64,000 nucleotides of DNA from the NCBI RefSeq assembly GCF_001815935.1, contig NZ_KV823440.1, forward strand, positions 1 to 64,000, in the 5' to 3' direction. Position numbers and translations under genes: made by a program. Every line of letters starts with the position of its first letter. Position 1 is the first letter of the stretch. This DNA comes from Corynebacterium sp. HMSC04H06. Lineage in GTDB: Bacteria; Actinomycetota; Actinomycetes; Mycobacteriales; Mycobacteriaceae. Positions 36,749-48,115 of the stretch are shown piece after piece. Below the pieces are notes generated by a model. The model was not told the DNA's origin. It saw nothing but the letters and a program-made list of their open reading frames with translations, and ran no database searches.

Positions 36749-37225
36749 ATGATGAAACTGTCCAAGTCAGCCGCCGCACTGGTGGCCGTCGTCACCGTCG
36801 GCTTCCTCATCGCCATCCTGGGCCTGGTCGGCTGGACTGCCGCCCGCGCCGACGAGCCGGTCGGCCGCGTGGGCCACATCCTGGAAGAGACCAAGAACAA
36901 GGGCCTGCACGGCACGGCCCTGTCCCCGGCGGACGTCTACGGCGAAGAGTGGAACGCCGCGGCGTTTGTTTGCCCGGGCGTTTCCGGCGATGAGCTACGG
37001 GAAGCCTTCGACCTGAACCCGGACGAGCTGGACCTGGTGGACGGCAAGGTCCCGGAGGACACCAACTACTTGGTGGCCCTGGACGATGACCTGAACACCT
37101 TCCCGGAGAAGCTGGACCGCAGCGAGGTTGACCTGTGCTCCCAGCAGGTCCCGCCGGTCATCAACGGCTTCTCCCTGCTGCCGTTCATGCAGAACCAAGA
37201 CGGAACCTGGGTCCTGGCGTCCTAA
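36749..37225 (+). CDS. Secreted or membrane-anchored hypothetical protein
   Basis: The 158-residue protein has a basic start and one hydrophobic segment (residues about 8-31, AAALVAVVTVGFLIAILGLV), consistent with a signal peptide ending near Ala-Arg-Ala or a membrane anchor. The rest is an acidic extracytoplasmic domain with two cysteines that could form a disulfide. ATG 36749 has GAAGGAG at five bases. It sits between tsaE and tsaB and its stop overlaps the tsaB start, so it is cotranscribed, but no link to tRNA modification is visible. Confidence 0.75.
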   Translation: MMKLSKSAAALVAVVTVGFLIAILGLVGWTAARADEPVGRVGHILEETKNKGLHGTALSPADVYGEEWNAAAFVCPGVSGDELREAFDLNPDELDLVDGKVPEDTNYLVALDDDLNTFPEKLDRSEVDLCSQQVPPVINGFSLLPFMQNQDGTWVLAS

Positions 37226-37962
37226 TGCGTGTTCTGTGCATCGACACCTCCACCACGGATCTGGTCACCGGTCTGGTGGATATCGACCCGTCCCAGCCGG
37301 GCAACGCGGCTTATGCCCAACCGTCGGCGGCCCAGGACGCGACCGTTAAGGACACCCGGGCCCACAATGAGCTGCTGATGCCCACCATCGACCAGCTGCT
37401 GGGCGGGGACTATTCCCAGCTGGACGCCGTCGTGGCCGGGTGCGGGCCGGGGCCGTTTACCGGCCTGCGCGTCGGCATGGCCACGGCCTCCGCCCTGGCG
37501 CAAGCGCGCGGAATCCCGGTCTATGGGCTCTGCTCGCACGACGCCATCGCGGTGGCCGCAGCCGCCCAGGACAGCGGTGCCGCGGAAGGCACACACACCA
37601 GCGGCTCCGCAGAAACCGGCGAGCTCGTGGTGGCTACCGATGCCCGCCGCAAGGAGATCTACTACTCCGTCTACCGCGGCACCGAGCGCGTCAGCGGGCC
37701 GGACGTGGCCCGCCCCGAGGACGTGGACTTCCCGGACGCCGTCACTGCCGTCTACATCCCCGCGGCGCTGGGGGAGCGGCTGCCCGAGAAGTGGCACGCC
37801 GCTGTGCGCCCGGCGCTGAACCCGTGCCCGGCCGCGCTGGCAGCAGCCGTGGACTTTAACGCGCAGCCGGAGTCGCTGGTGCCGCTGTACCTGCGCCGGC
37901 CCGACGCGAAGGAGCCGGCGCCGAAGCCGCGCTCGGCGGCCATCCCCGAGGTTGAGCTGTGA
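37225..37962 (+). CDS. tsaB: tRNA t6A biosynthesis protein TsaB
   Basis: The 245-residue ASKHA-fold protein starts MRVLCIDTSTTDLV and contains AGCGPGPFTGLRVGMATA, the TsaB hallmark. TsaB forms the core dimer with TsaD in t6A synthesis. Its ATG overlaps the previous stop (TAATG) and its stop overlaps rimI, so the order tsaB-rimI-tsaD is a tight unit. Confidence 0.95.
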   Translation: MRVLCIDTSTTDLVTGLVDIDPSQPGNAAYAQPSAAQDATVKDTRAHNELLMPTIDQLLGGDYSQLDAVVAGCGPGPFTGLRVGMATASALAQARGIPVYGLCSHDAIAVAAAAQDSGAAEGTHTSGSAETGELVVATDARRKEIYYSVYRGTERVSGPDVARPEDVDFPDAVTAVYIPAALGERLPEKWHAAVRPALNPCPAALAAAVDFNAQPESLVPLYLRRPDAKEPAPKPRSAAIPEVEL

Positions 37963-38441
37963 GCCTCGTCCTGCGGGAGCTAAAAGCATCTGACGCCGCC
38001 CGGTGCGCCGAGCTGGAAACCGTGCTCTTCCCGGGGGAGACCCCCTGGTCGCAAGAGGTCTTCCAGGCGGAGTTTTGCCAGCCGCACACCTTTTACCTGG
38101 GCGTGCAGGATACCGAGGCGGATCTGTTGGTGGGCTACGCGGGCATCGGGCGGATGGGCCCGGCCGATGACCCGGAGTATGAAATTCACACCATTGGCAC
38201 GGATCCGGCGCACCAGCGCCGCGGTATCGGCCGGATGATGATGGACAATATCTGCTTTATCGCCGACCGTGAGAAGGCCCCGATCTTCCTGGAAGTGCGC
38301 GTGGACAACGCGCCGGCCATGAGCCTGTACGAGGCCTATGGCTTTCACCGGCTGGGCCTGCGCCGCAACTATTACCAACCCTCCGGCGCGGATGCCTACA
38401 CTTATAAGCGAGAAGGCGGGCAGCCCGCCGACGACAGTTAG
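37959..38441 (+). CDS. rimI: Ribosomal protein S18-alanine N-acetyltransferase RimI
   Basis: The 160-residue GNAT protein has the acetyl-CoA loop HQRRGIGRMMM and the C-terminal YGFHRLGLRRNYY typical of RimI. It acetylates an N-terminal residue of ribosomal protein S18 and possibly others. GTG 37959 overlaps the tsaB stop. Confidence 0.93.
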   Translation: MSLVLRELKASDAARCAELETVLFPGETPWSQEVFQAEFCQPHTFYLGVQDTEADLLVGYAGIGRMGPADDPEYEIHTIGTDPAHQRRGIGRMMMDNICFIADREKAPIFLEVRVDNAPAMSLYEAYGFHRLGLRRNYYQPSGADAYTYKREGGQPADDS

Positions 38442-38526
38442 CAAGCAGCGAACTAGCAACCAGCCTGGCGCCGGGCCACAGCGCGGCCGGGCGGGAATGA
38501 CAAGAAACTAAAGAAGGCGAACGGCA

Positions 38527-39579
38527 ATGATCGTATTGGGAATCGAGTCCTCCTGCGACGAGACTGGCGTCGGCATCGTGGAGGTCGACGAGGCCGGGCA
38601 GATGCGCGTTCTGGCGGACGCGGTGGCCTCGTCCATGCAGCAGCACGCCCGTTTCGGCGGCGTCGTGCCGGAGATCGCTTCCCGCGCTCACCTGGAGGCC
38701 ATGCCCCAGGTGATGGAGGAAGCCCTGCGCCAGGCCGGTGTTGAGCGCCCCGATGCCGTGGCCGCCACCGTCGGCCCGGGCCTGGCGGGCGCGCTGCTGG
38801 TGGGCGCCTCCGCGGCCAAGGCCTATGCCGCCGCCTGGGGCGTGCCCTTCTACGGGGTCAACCACCTGGGCGGCCACGTTGCCGTAGCCAACCTGGAGGG
38901 CAAGCCCCTGCCGCACGCGGTGGCCCTGTTGGTCTCCGGCGGACACACCCAGCTACTGGAGGTCGAAGCCGTCGGCCGCCCCATGCGGGAGCTGGGCACC
39001 ACGCTTGACGATGCCGCCGGCGAGGCCTACGACAAAGTCTCCCGCCTGCTGGGCCTGGGGTATCCGGGCGGGCCGGTCATCGACAAACTCGCCGCCCGCG
39101 GTGAGCCCACCATCAAGTTCCCCCGCGGGCTCAGCAAGGCAGAGGATCTGCGCGGCGACCACCGCCATGACTTCTCCTTCTCCGGCCTGAAGACCGCCGT
39201 GGCCCGCTACGTCGAACAAGCCGAGCGCAACGGCGAAGTCATCTCCGTGGAAGACACCTGCGCCTCCTTCCAGGAGGCCGTCTGCGATGTGCTCACGGCC
39301 AAGGCCGTGCGTGCCTGCCAAGACACCGGCGCCGGCGTCCTGCTGCTGGGCGGCGGAGTCGCCGCCAACTCCCGGCTGCGCGAACTCGCCGCCGAGCGCT
39401 GCGCCGCAGCCGACATCGAGCTGCGCGTCCCGAGCTTCAAACTCTGCACCGACAACGGCGTCATGATCGCCGCCGTCGCCGCACAACTCATCGCCGAAGG
39501 CGCCGAACCCTCCGGCCTCGCCACCGCCACGGACACCCAGCTGGAGGTTGAGATCCCGCTGGTTCCGGCGGGTTTCTAA
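38527..39579 (+). CDS. tsaD: tRNA t6A threonylcarbamoyltransferase TsaD
   Basis: The 350-residue ASKHA protein starts [16 protein letters not shown], has the metal-binding NHLGGH motif and VSGGHTQLL, and the C-terminal CTDNGVMIA. It transfers the threonylcarbamoyl group to adenosine 37. AAGGCGAACGGC precedes ATG 38527; 85 bases separate it from rimI. It closes the t6A operon. Confidence 0.96.
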   Translation: MIVLGIESSCDETGVGIVEVDEAGQMRVLADAVASSMQQHARFGGVVPEIASRAHLEAMPQVMEEALRQAGVERPDAVAATVGPGLAGALLVGASAAKAYAAAWGVPFYGVNHLGGHVAVANLEGKPLPHAVALLVSGGHTQLLEVEAVGRPMRELGTTLDDAAGEAYDKVSRLLGLGYPGGPVIDKLAARGEPTIKFPRGLSKAEDLRGDHRHDFSFSGLKTAVARYVEQAERNGEVISVEDTCASFQEAVCDVLTAKAVRACQDTGAGVLLLGGGVAANSRLRELAAERCAAADIELRVPSFKLCTDNGVMIAAVAAQLIAEGAEPSGLATATDTQLEVEIPLVPAGF

Positions 39580-40047
39580 CCGCAGATCCCGAGTCCTTGT
39601 CAGCGGCGTACACCGCGAGGGCAAGGGTGTCTAATTGGCCGTTGCCTCGGATCTCGCTATCGTTGCTTTCCCTACAAACCAAGGAGATAGCGGAGTCCCG
39701 GGCATTATGGATGCAGTAGCGTTGACAAGGCTCCACAAGTCTTCCGTGTCTTCCGATTCGAGAAGGGGGCCGAGTGGATTAATGCTCCACGCCCCGGTAA
39801 GAGACAGAATCATTGCTCACCATCGAGCCAAACTTTAAACGACAATTAACCCAATATTTTCACAATTGCTTGTCCTTTGACTTAGCTCTCCGCTAGCGCC
39901 TTAGCCACCCGGTTGGATCGAGGGGTCGCTGAGGAAAGCGCGGGCGCCTGCGATCGGGGTTATTGGCCCGTGGTTCACGGAATGTTCACCCAAAGTTTTC
40001 CCTGCTCAGGGTGTGGTTTTTCGGTGTGGCGGCTAGTTTTAGGAATT
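39580..40047. other. Intergenic region with no convincing gene
   Basis: About 470 bases between tsaD and the gene at 40048. Short open frames of 60-67 codons exist on both strands (39635-39838 plus, 39631-39813 minus) but lack good ribosome-binding sites and recognisable products. Around 39835-39890 the DNA is AT-rich compared with the flanks, possibly a decayed insertion or the promoter of the downstream gene. Confidence 0.4.
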
Positions 40048-40473
40048 ATGACTATTGGATTCCTTGTCAACCCTGATCTGACCCGCCGCAAGATCACCTT
40101 CGAGCTGGAGCACGCTAACCAGTTCCTGGGTGGGGCCACTGAAGACCGCGTGGCGGTGGCTTTCCAGGAAGATGGCTCGGCCTACGCTGCGTTGTTCAAC
40201 CCGGATGCCCGCGCTGAGGGTGCGGAGCCGAACCCGGTGGCATCGTTGGCGCGTAATACCGCTGATACTGGCAACTCGGCCTTCCTGCAGGACCCGATTC
40301 GGGCGATTTCCGGCTCGGTTATCTTCGTGGGTGCGGAAGGCGACGATATTACTGATGACATCGTCGAAGGCGTGGAAAACTCCATTCGCGCCGTGCTGAA
40401 CTACCGCGAGGACAACCCGGAGGAATACCAGCTCTGGCGCGCGGCCGTTATCAACACGGAAAAGCAGGCCTAA
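40048..40473 (+). CDS. Conserved hypothetical protein (141 aa)
   Basis: ATG 40048 follows TTTTAGGAATT. The acidic cytoplasmic protein (MTIGFLVNPDLTRRKITFEL; GDDITDDIVEGVENSIRAVL) lacks signal or membrane segments and any motif I recognise. Strong codon bias and a good start support a real, probably well expressed gene. It stands alone between tsaD and sdaA. Confidence 0.7.
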   Translation: MTIGFLVNPDLTRRKITFELEHANQFLGGATEDRVAVAFQEDGSAYAALFNPDARAEGAEPNPVASLARNTADTGNSAFLQDPIRAISGSVIFVGAEGDDITDDIVEGVENSIRAVLNYREDNPEEYQLWRAAVINTEKQA

Positions 40474-40748
40474 GTTCGCAGGAGCGGTCCTGCCGCCCCG
40501 CGCGACCGTCAATCACCGTCCCTTGTAAGAGGGGCAGTGATAATTTTTGTGCAATTGGCGAAAGTGACAGGGTATCGGCTCAAAAACTTGAGTCAGATGA
40601 CAATACTTTCTAGATGTGCCTGGCATCGCTACAACCGTTAGGATGGGCGGTGAGAGGCGGCGCGCCCGGTCGCGATAATTTCTTCGCACCCCTACCTGGT
40701 TGCGGCAGGCGCGCGAGCCACGAGTGGAGCAACTAAAAGGAGTACCTC

Positions 40749-42146
40749 ATGACCCTGACAGTGACTGACATTTTCAGTATCGGTATCGGCCCGTCGTCTT
40801 CGCACACGGTCGGCCCCATGCGCGCGGCCAAGGCCTTCGTGGGCTCGCTGGTCGAGTACCCGACGCTGGTGCGCTGCGAGTTGCGCGGCTCCCTTTCGGC
40901 CACTGGCCTGGGGCATGCCACGGACCGCGCGGTCATCCTCGGCATGGTCGGTTGGACTCCGCTGGACGTGCCGCTGGACGCGGAGCCGGTCGCCGGCACC
41001 AACATCCCGCGCGAGGGCAGTGTCACCGGCCCGACTGGGACCATGGACTACAGCCTGGTCTTCGACAACGAGCCCTTCCCGGGCCACCCGAACTGTATGC
41101 TGTTCTCGGCCTACGACGCCGACGGCAAGTGCATTGCTGAGGGTGTGCCGTACTTCTCCGTTGGCGGCGGCTTCATCCAGACCCGCGCGGAGCTGGAGGC
41201 CTCCAAGCTGGCCGCGGAGAACCCCACGCCCATGCCGGAGAACATGCGCGCGCCCTACGAGTTCGACACTGGCGATGAGCTGCTGGAGCTGTGCGAGAAG
41301 CACGACCTGGCAATCTGGGAGATCATGCTGGCCAACGAGTCCTTTCTTCACGCTGATGAAGGTGGCGAGGACTTCGTGCTGGCCCACCTGGACCGGGTCT
41401 GGGAGGTTATGCAGCAGGCCGTGTCCCAGGGCATCGAGACCGACGGTATCCTGCCGGGCGGCCTCTTGGTCCCGCGCCGCGCGCCGAAGCTCTACCAGGA
41501 CCTGCTGGCGCAGAGCGAAGACGAGGACTCCGGCCTAGAGGCTATGGACTGGGTGGACCTTTACGCGCTGGCCGTCAACGAGCAGAACGCCGCCGGCGGC
41601 CGCGTCATTACCGCCCCGACCAACGGTGCCTGCGGCATCCTGCCGGCCGTGCTGCACTACGCGCGTGACTTCCAGCGCGGTTTCAACAAGCACAGCGTTC
41701 ACCGCTACCTGCTGACCGCCGGCGCGGTGGCCATCATCATCAAGACGAACGCCTCTATCTCCGGCGCCGAGGTCGGCTGCCAGGGCGAGGTGGGCTCGGC
41801 TTCCTCCATGGCAGCCGCCGGCATGGCGGAGCTGCTGGGCGGCACGCCCCGGCAGGTGGAAAACGCCGCCGAGATCGCGCTCGAGCACAACTTGGGCCTG
41901 ACCTGTGACCCCATCGGCGGTCTGGTGCAGATCCCCTGCATCGAGCGCAACGCCGTCGGTGCTGTCAAGGCCATCAATTCCGCCCGCCTGGCCAAGCGCG
42001 GCGAGGGCTCCCACGTTGTCTCCCTGGATAACGCGGTTAAGACCATGGCAGAAACCGGCCGGGACATGCTCTCCAAGTACAAGGAGACCTCCCTAGGCGG
42101 GCTGGCCAAGACCATGGGCTTCACCGTCGCCCAGGTCTCCTGCTAG
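40749..42146 (+). CDS. sdaA: L-serine ammonia-lyase (iron-sulfur type)
   Basis: The 465-residue single-chain enzyme deaminates L-serine to pyruvate. The beta domain starts [20 protein letters not shown] and the alpha domain has [12 protein letters not shown], and the cysteines expected to hold the 4Fe-4S cluster are present (NGACG, GLTCDPI, IPCIERN). AAAAGGAG precedes ATG 40749. A Ser/Thr-type transporter gene lies at 51600-52970 on the other strand, a metabolic match. A terminator follows. Confidence 0.95.
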   Translation: MTLTVTDIFSIGIGPSSSHTVGPMRAAKAFVGSLVEYPTLVRCELRGSLSATGLGHATDRAVILGMVGWTPLDVPLDAEPVAGTNIPREGSVTGPTGTMDYSLVFDNEPFPGHPNCMLFSAYDADGKCIAEGVPYFSVGGGFIQTRAELEASKLAAENPTPMPENMRAPYEFDTGDELLELCEKHDLAIWEIMLANESFLHADEGGEDFVLAHLDRVWEVMQQAVSQGIETDGILPGGLLVPRRAPKLYQDLLAQSEDEDSGLEAMDWVDLYALAVNEQNAAGGRVITAPTNGACGILPAVLHYARDFQRGFNKHSVHRYLLTAGAVAIIIKTNASISGAEVGCQGEVGSASSMAAAGMAELLGGTPRQVENAAEIALEHNLGLTCDPIGGLVQIPCIERNAVGAVKAINSARLAKRGEGSHVVSLDNAVKTMAETGRDMLSKYKETSLGGLAKTMGFTVAQVSC

Positions 42147-42185
42147 TACCGCGCTGACGGTTTAAGGCGCAGGGCTTGCCTGTGG

Positions 42186-42225
42186 CCCCGCCGGTGGCTT
42201 GCACGAGCTGCGGGCGGGGTCTTTT
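42186..42225 (+). terminator. Terminator after sdaA
   Basis: Arms CCCCGCC (42186-42192) and GGCGGGG (42213-42219) are followed by TCTTTT, 40 bases after the sdaA stop. Confidence 0.7.
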
Positions 42226-42365
42226 GCGCGTTGGCTTTGGCTGCGGCCGGGGTCCCGGCGGCGTGGCTTAGGGAGCGTGGCTTGGTGGGGCGGTTTGGCG
42301 TCGAGGCCTGGTGGTGTGGAGGAGTGACGGGCATGTGCGCGGCGGGGGAGCGGTGTTGTTGTCGG

Positions 42366-42392
42366 TTAGCAGTCGCACGGGTAGAGTGCTAG
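42366..42392 (+). promoter_or_regulatory. CIRCE operator (HrcA site) upstream of groES
   Basis: TTAGCAGTC-N9-GAGTGCTAG matches the CIRCE consensus TTAGCACTC-N9-GAGTGCTAA at 16 of 18 positions. It lies 105 bases before groES, consistent with heat-shock control by the repressor HrcA. Confidence 0.85.
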
Positions 42393-42497
42393 ATAGGTTG
42401 TTTGACCCACAGTTGTTCACCCGCGACGACGGCTGTGCTGGCAATGCATGCAACCGGCACATACAACTCATTGATTCATAAACGGAGGAATCACACC

Positions 42498-42791
42498 ATG
42501 GCAAACATCAAGCCGCTGGAAGATAAAGTTCTGGTCCAGATCGTCGAAGCGGAAACCACTACCGCTTCCGGCCTGGTAATCCCAGACTCGGCTAAGGAAA
42601 AGCCGCAAGAGGCGACCGTCATTGCCGTCGGCCCGGGCCGCACCAATGACAAGGGTGAAGTCGTCCCGGTGGGCGTCAACGAAGGCGACACCGTTATCTT
42701 CTCCAAGTTCGGTGGCACCGAGCTGAAGTACGACGGCCAGGAGTACCTGCTGCTGTCCGCTCGCGACCTGCTCGCCGTTATCGAAAAGTAA
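42498..42791 (+). CDS. groES: Co-chaperonin GroES
   Basis: The 97-residue protein has the GroES pattern ([26 protein letters not shown] mobile loop; [15 protein letters not shown]). It caps the GroEL ring. GGAGGAATC precedes ATG 42498. It is 18 bases ahead of groEL and under the CIRCE site upstream. Confidence 0.97.
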   Translation: MANIKPLEDKVLVQIVEAETTTASGLVIPDSAKEKPQEATVIAVGPGRTNDKGEVVPVGVNEGDTVIFSKFGGTELKYDGQEYLLLSARDLLAVIEK

Positions 42792-42803
42792 AAGGTGGTG
42801 TAG

Positions 42804-44426
<1,623 letters not shown>

Positions 44427-44502
44427 AACCGCGTGAGCTCACGCGCGCGTAAGGCAGGCTCCGACGGGTAACCGGCGGGCCTCCTGCTTGAAAAGAGCGC
44501 GA

Positions 44503-44538
44503 GGGCCTCGTCCGGCTAACCAGCCGGCGGGGCCCTTA
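44503..44538 (+). terminator. Possible terminator after groEL
   Basis: Nested arms GGGCC/GGCCC and CCGGCT/AGCCGG form a GC-rich hairpin followed by TTAAT, only a weak T-tract. Confidence 0.4.
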
Positions 44539-44560
44539 ATCGTGCTTTAAGCTATGCCTC

Positions 44561-45738
44561 GTGCCACAACAAGAATTCATCCGGGTCACCGGCGCGCGGG
44601 ATAACAACCTGCGTGATATCAGCGTCGATATCCCGAAGCGCCAGCTGACCGTCTTCGTCGGGCTGTCGGGCTCCGGCAAGTCCAGCCTGGTCTTCGACAC
44701 CATCGCGGCCGAGTCCCAGCGGCTGGTCAACGAGACCTACCCCGGTTTCGTCCAGGGGTTTATGCCGCAGACCGCCCGCCCCGACGTCGACCGCCTGGAG
44801 GGGCTGACCGCCGCCATCGTGGTGGGGCAGGAGGCGCTCGCCGCGAACGCGCGGTCTACCTTCGGCACGGCCACGGACATCACCGGCATGCTGCGCGTGC
44901 TGTTTTCCCGCATCGCGGAGCCAAACGCCGGCGGCCCGGCCGCCTGTTCCTTCAACGTGCCTTCCGTGAGCGCGCAGGGCGCCATCCAGGTCGAGAAGGC
45001 CGGGGGCGAAGAAGGAAGTCACCCACTTCCAGCGCACCGGCGGCATGTGCCCGGACTGCAGCGGCACCGGCCGGGTCACTGACCTCGACCTCACGGCGCT
45101 AGTTGATGAGTCGCTCAGCCTCGACGACGGCGCCATCATCGTCCCGCGCCTCAAGATCGGCTCCTGGACCTGGCAGAGCTACGCCCAGTCCGGTCCTATA
45201 TCGGGGTGCTTCCCTGGCGGAGGTCTCCCGGTGGGAGCTGACCGAGGTCTACTCCTGGCTGGAGAGCCTGGAGGATGCCCGCGTGGCCCCGCTGGTGGAC
45301 AACCTGCGCCAGGCAGTCAACAGCGCGGTGGAGATCGGCCTGGGCTACCTCAGCCTGGACCGGCCGGCGGGCACCCCCTCGGGCGGGGAAGCGCAGCGCA
45401 CCCGCATGGTTAGGCACCTGGGATCAGCGCTGACGGATATCACCTACGTCTTTGACGAGCCGACCGCGGGCCTGCACCTGCTGGACACGCAGGTGCTGCT
45501 GGAGCTGCTCGATGAGCTCGTCGACAGCGGGCACACCGTCGTCTGCGTCGAGCACCGCCCGGCGGTTATCGCCCACGCCGATCACGTCATCGATTTGGGT
45601 CCCGGGGCCGGTTCGGCCGGCGGCCGGGTGGTGGCCAGCACGAGCTCGTGCGAGCTCAACGAAGTCGCCGACTCGGTGACCGGCAGCTACCTGGCCCGTT
45701 ACCTGGCCCACGAGGCCCAAGAGACCCAAGAAGGGTAG
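44561..45738 (+). pseudogene. UvrA-like ABC protein (excinuclease/drug-resistance type), decayed
   Basis: The 5' part (44561 to about 45005) encodes the N-terminal UvrA-like P-loop (VFVGLSGSGKSSLVFDTIAA). The frame then shifts by one base near 45005, continuing as FQRTGGMCPDCSGTGRVTDL, the zinc-finger region. Near 45195 a second break, with loss of the middle of the gene, joins to a third frame encoding the signature LDRPAGTPSGGEAQR and Walker B YVFDEPTAGLH. Relatives of this short UvrA group are about 750-800 residues; only some 390 codons remain. The gene is dead, from at least two lesions. It starts at GTG 44561. Confidence 0.9.
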
Positions 45739-45848
45739 GAGGCCACAAAAGGAACCACCGGGGCGGCAGGGCAGCAGGCTGCATTATTGGGCAGTGCGGT
45801 TGCCTGTGTGCCAGTGGCGGTAGGGGTCAAGCCCTAACGGGAATCCGC

Positions 45849-46166
45849 CTAGACGGTAACCGGGGCGACCTTGGTGACCTGGGCGCGCTTGTTGCGGGCG
45901 CGCAGAGCGTGGGAGCGCTCGGACTCGGACATGCCGCCCCACACGCCGTAAGGCTCAGCGGACCGGAGGGCGTGCTCACGGCACAGCTCGATGACCGGGC
46001 AGGCGTTGCAGATGGCCTTCGCGCGGTTCTCGCGCTGCGCGCGGGCACGTCCGCGTTCCCCGTCCGGGTGGTAGAAAACATCCGAGTTCTTCCCGCGGCA
46101 TGCTCCATGCAGTTGCCATTCCCAAAAATCTGCGTTCGGTCCGGGAAGCAGATGCGGCTGTGACAC
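45849..46166 (-). CDS. WhiB-family iron-sulfur regulator, WhiB3-like
   Basis: The 105-residue protein has the four cluster cysteines (Cys23, 53, 56, 62) and the turn GVWGGMSESER. Its start, PGPNADFWEWQLHGACRG, closely resembles mycobacterial WhiB3, and its place near sigD and groEL matches WhiB3 synteny. WhiB proteins bind the primary sigma factor and sense redox or NO through a 4Fe-4S cluster. AGGAGATTT precedes the start at 46166. A 19-base tandem duplication lies 26 bases upstream (46192-46229). The neighbouring sigD gene is divergent. Confidence 0.92.
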   Translation of the reverse strand: MSQPHLLPGPNADFWEWQLHGACRGKNSDVFYHPDGERGRARAQRENRAKAICNACPVIELCREHALRSAEPYGVWGGMSESERSHALRARNKRAQVTKVAPVTV

Positions 46167-46191
46167 GACGAAATCTCCTCAATTGGGTAGT

Positions 46192-46229
46192 TCGGGACTT
46201 GAAGTATTCCTCGGGACTTGAAGTATTCC
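46192..46229. repeat. 19-base perfect tandem duplication upstream of whiB
   Basis: TCGGGACTTGAAGTATTCC occurs twice head to tail (46192-46210 and 46211-46229) in the 420-base gap between the divergent whiB and sigD genes. It lies in the leader or promoter of whiB. The rest of the gap holds a duplicated CCAGCTGGTT (46269 region) and no gene. Confidence 0.85.
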
Positions 46230-46588
46230 GATTTGGCAGTATGGCCCGCACGGGTAAACGTTGGGTTTCCAGCTGGTTGCCAGCTGGTTTTCTGATTGTT
46301 TCAATCCTCACGATTAGCCGTCTGGCCAGGTTATATACACAAAGGTTAAAGTTTGGTGAACTTTGTCTGCCGCGGCGTGGGCTACTACCTTCGGGGTAGA
46401 AACGGCCAGATGAAGCGCTCCGCGTCGTGATTAAAAGCAAAATCACGATGATGAATTAGACGCTGATCATCGGTATAGTTCTGAGACGGCTAATTTTCGA
46501 TCTGAGCCGCCCCGCGCCACCGCCTGAACGTGGGTGCCTAGGCCGGCGTGATGTCGTGAAACCTTAAACGAGAAAGTAGAGCCTGAAC

Positions 46589-47149
46589 GTGAGTGATTCC
46601 GAAACCGAGCTAGCGGCCCTAGTGCCGTCGGCGGTATCGGGCGATCGTCGGGCTCTGCAAGAGGTCATCCGTCTGATCCACCCGCAGGTGGTGCGGTACT
46701 GCCGCGCCCGGATTGGCGGCCACCGCCACCCGACGGCCGACGACGTGGCGCAAGAGGTCTGCCTCGCCGTGGCGACCTCCCTGCCCAAGTACGAGGACAA
46801 GGGGCGACCGTTCATGGCCTACGTCTACGGCATCGCCTTTAACAAGGTGGCGGACGCGCACCGCACCTTGGGGCGCGACCACTCGGTGCCCACTGAAGAC
46901 CTGCCGGAACAGACGGCTTGCGGCCAAAGTCCAGAGGAATACGCGCTGGTTACAGACGGAAGTAACAGAGTTCGCGAGTTGCTCGATACATTAAGTGAAA
47001 AGGCTCGCAACATTGTGATTTTAAGGGTGTTCGTGGGCCTTTCCGCGGAGGAAACAGCCGCAGCCGTAGGTTCTACTCCGGGCGCGGTCCGGGTAGCTCA
47101 GCACCGAGCCCTCGGCCAGTTGCGCAAGCGGCTGGCTGAATCTCAATAA
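46589..47149 (+). CDS. sigD: ECF sigma factor SigD
   Basis: The 186-residue sigma factor has region 2 (DDVAQEVCLAVATSLPKYED; FMAYVYGIAFNKVADAHR) and region 4 (LSEKARNIVILRVFVGLSAEETA). In corynebacteria SigD controls mycomembrane and cell-envelope genes. GTG 46589 is used. The anti-sigma gene rsdA follows by 61 bases with its own ribosome-binding site. Neighbouring genes (whiB, rsdA, DUF5319, guaB) are in the same order as in C. glutamicum and mycobacteria. Confidence 0.94.
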   Translation: MSDSETELAALVPSAVSGDRRALQEVIRLIHPQVVRYCRARIGGHRHPTADDVAQEVCLAVATSLPKYEDKGRPFMAYVYGIAFNKVADAHRTLGRDHSVPTEDLPEQTACGQSPEEYALVTDGSNRVRELLDTLSEKARNIVILRVFVGLSAEETAAAVGSTPGAVRVAQHRALGQLRKRLAESQ

Positions 47150-47210
47150 CAACTAAAAACCAGATTTTTATTTATGTCCTGCACGGCAGGATGGGAAAGG
47201 AGGGATGATC

Positions 47211-48032
47211 ATGTCAAAGCGACGTCGGCCCGATGACACTAATGACTTGGCCGATCAGCTGCAGCCCTTAGTTGATGACGATCACTTCCTGACCGATCTA
47301 TCCGCAGGAAAAGACCCCAGTGGCGGCAGCGACGAGCTAGCGGCGTTGCTGATGGATCTGCGCAACGAGGTCCACCAGCCGCTGCCGCCGGTACCGGTGG
47401 TTGCTCTGGGTGAGGGCGAGGATACCGAGTCCGCCGAGGACACGGGCAAGGCCGCGAGGGCCTCCGTGGCCTCGCTGGCGGATCGCCGCAAGGCCAAGCG
47501 CCCGCACCCGTTCGTCCACGGCCTCATCGGCGCGGCCGCGGCCACCCTGGTCATCGCCGGGGCCGGCGCGGTGGTCTACAACACCCAGGGCTTTGGCGCC
47601 CAGCACGATCCGCAGTCGGTCGAGCTGGCCGGCAAGCTGGATGAGATTGAGTCCCGCGCCGCCAGCGGCGACTGGGAGGGTGCGCAGTCCCTTCTGGCGG
47701 AGGCCCGTAAGATGCTGAACCTGGCAGAAGAGAAGGAAGCCGACGCCGAGGTCAAGCAGGACAAGGCCCGCTCGTCGCGGGTGGCCCGCCCGCGCCCGAC
47801 GGAGACGGTGACTGAGACCGTGCCGCCAGAGCAGGGCACGGAGGCCGAGAAGCCGGCTCCCGCCCCGGAGCCGACCACGGTGACGGAGAAGGCCACCCAG
47901 ACCGTGACGGTTACGGTGACCGAGACCGGGCTGCCCAACCCGCTGCCCGAACCGACAGAACCCACGGAGGAGCCGAGCGCTTCCCCGGAGGAAAACGACG
48001 GTGAACTCGCTCCGCCGCAGGTGCAGCAGTAA
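47211..48032 (+). CDS. rsdA: Anti-sigma-D factor RsdA
   Basis: The 273-residue protein has an N-terminal cytoplasmic sigma-binding part (DDDHFLTDLSAGKDP; DELAALLMDLRNEV), one membrane helix (around residues 103-123, LIGAAAATLVIAGAGAVVYN), and an extracytoplasmic Glu/Pro/Thr-rich tail. This is the RsdA layout that holds SigD until degraded. ATG 47211 has AAGGAGG at six bases; ATG 47205 is too close to it. It ends before a terminator shared with the convergent DUF5319 gene. Confidence 0.88.
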   Translation: MSKRRRPDDTNDLADQLQPLVDDDHFLTDLSAGKDPSGGSDELAALLMDLRNEVHQPLPPVPVVALGEGEDTESAEDTGKAARASVASLADRRKAKRPHPFVHGLIGAAAATLVIAGAGAVVYNTQGFGAQHDPQSVELAGKLDEIESRAASGDWEGAQSLLAEARKMLNLAEEKEADAEVKQDKARSSRVARPRPTETVTETVPPEQGTEAEKPAPAPEPTTVTEKATQTVTVTVTETGLPNPLPEPTEPTEEPSASPEENDGELAPPQVQQ

Positions 48033-48090
48033 GTAGCTAAGTCCTTCTAAGAAACGTCTTTTCAGAGAGCCGCTCTCGGCGGGGTGGGGT

Positions 48091-48115
48091 CCGCCTTTCG
48101 CCGGAGGCGGTTTTA
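48091..48115 (+). terminator. Terminator after rsdA
   Basis: Stem CCGCCT/AGGCGG with an eight-base loop is followed by TTTTA. It overlaps the 3' end of the convergent gene at 48113. Confidence 0.7.
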
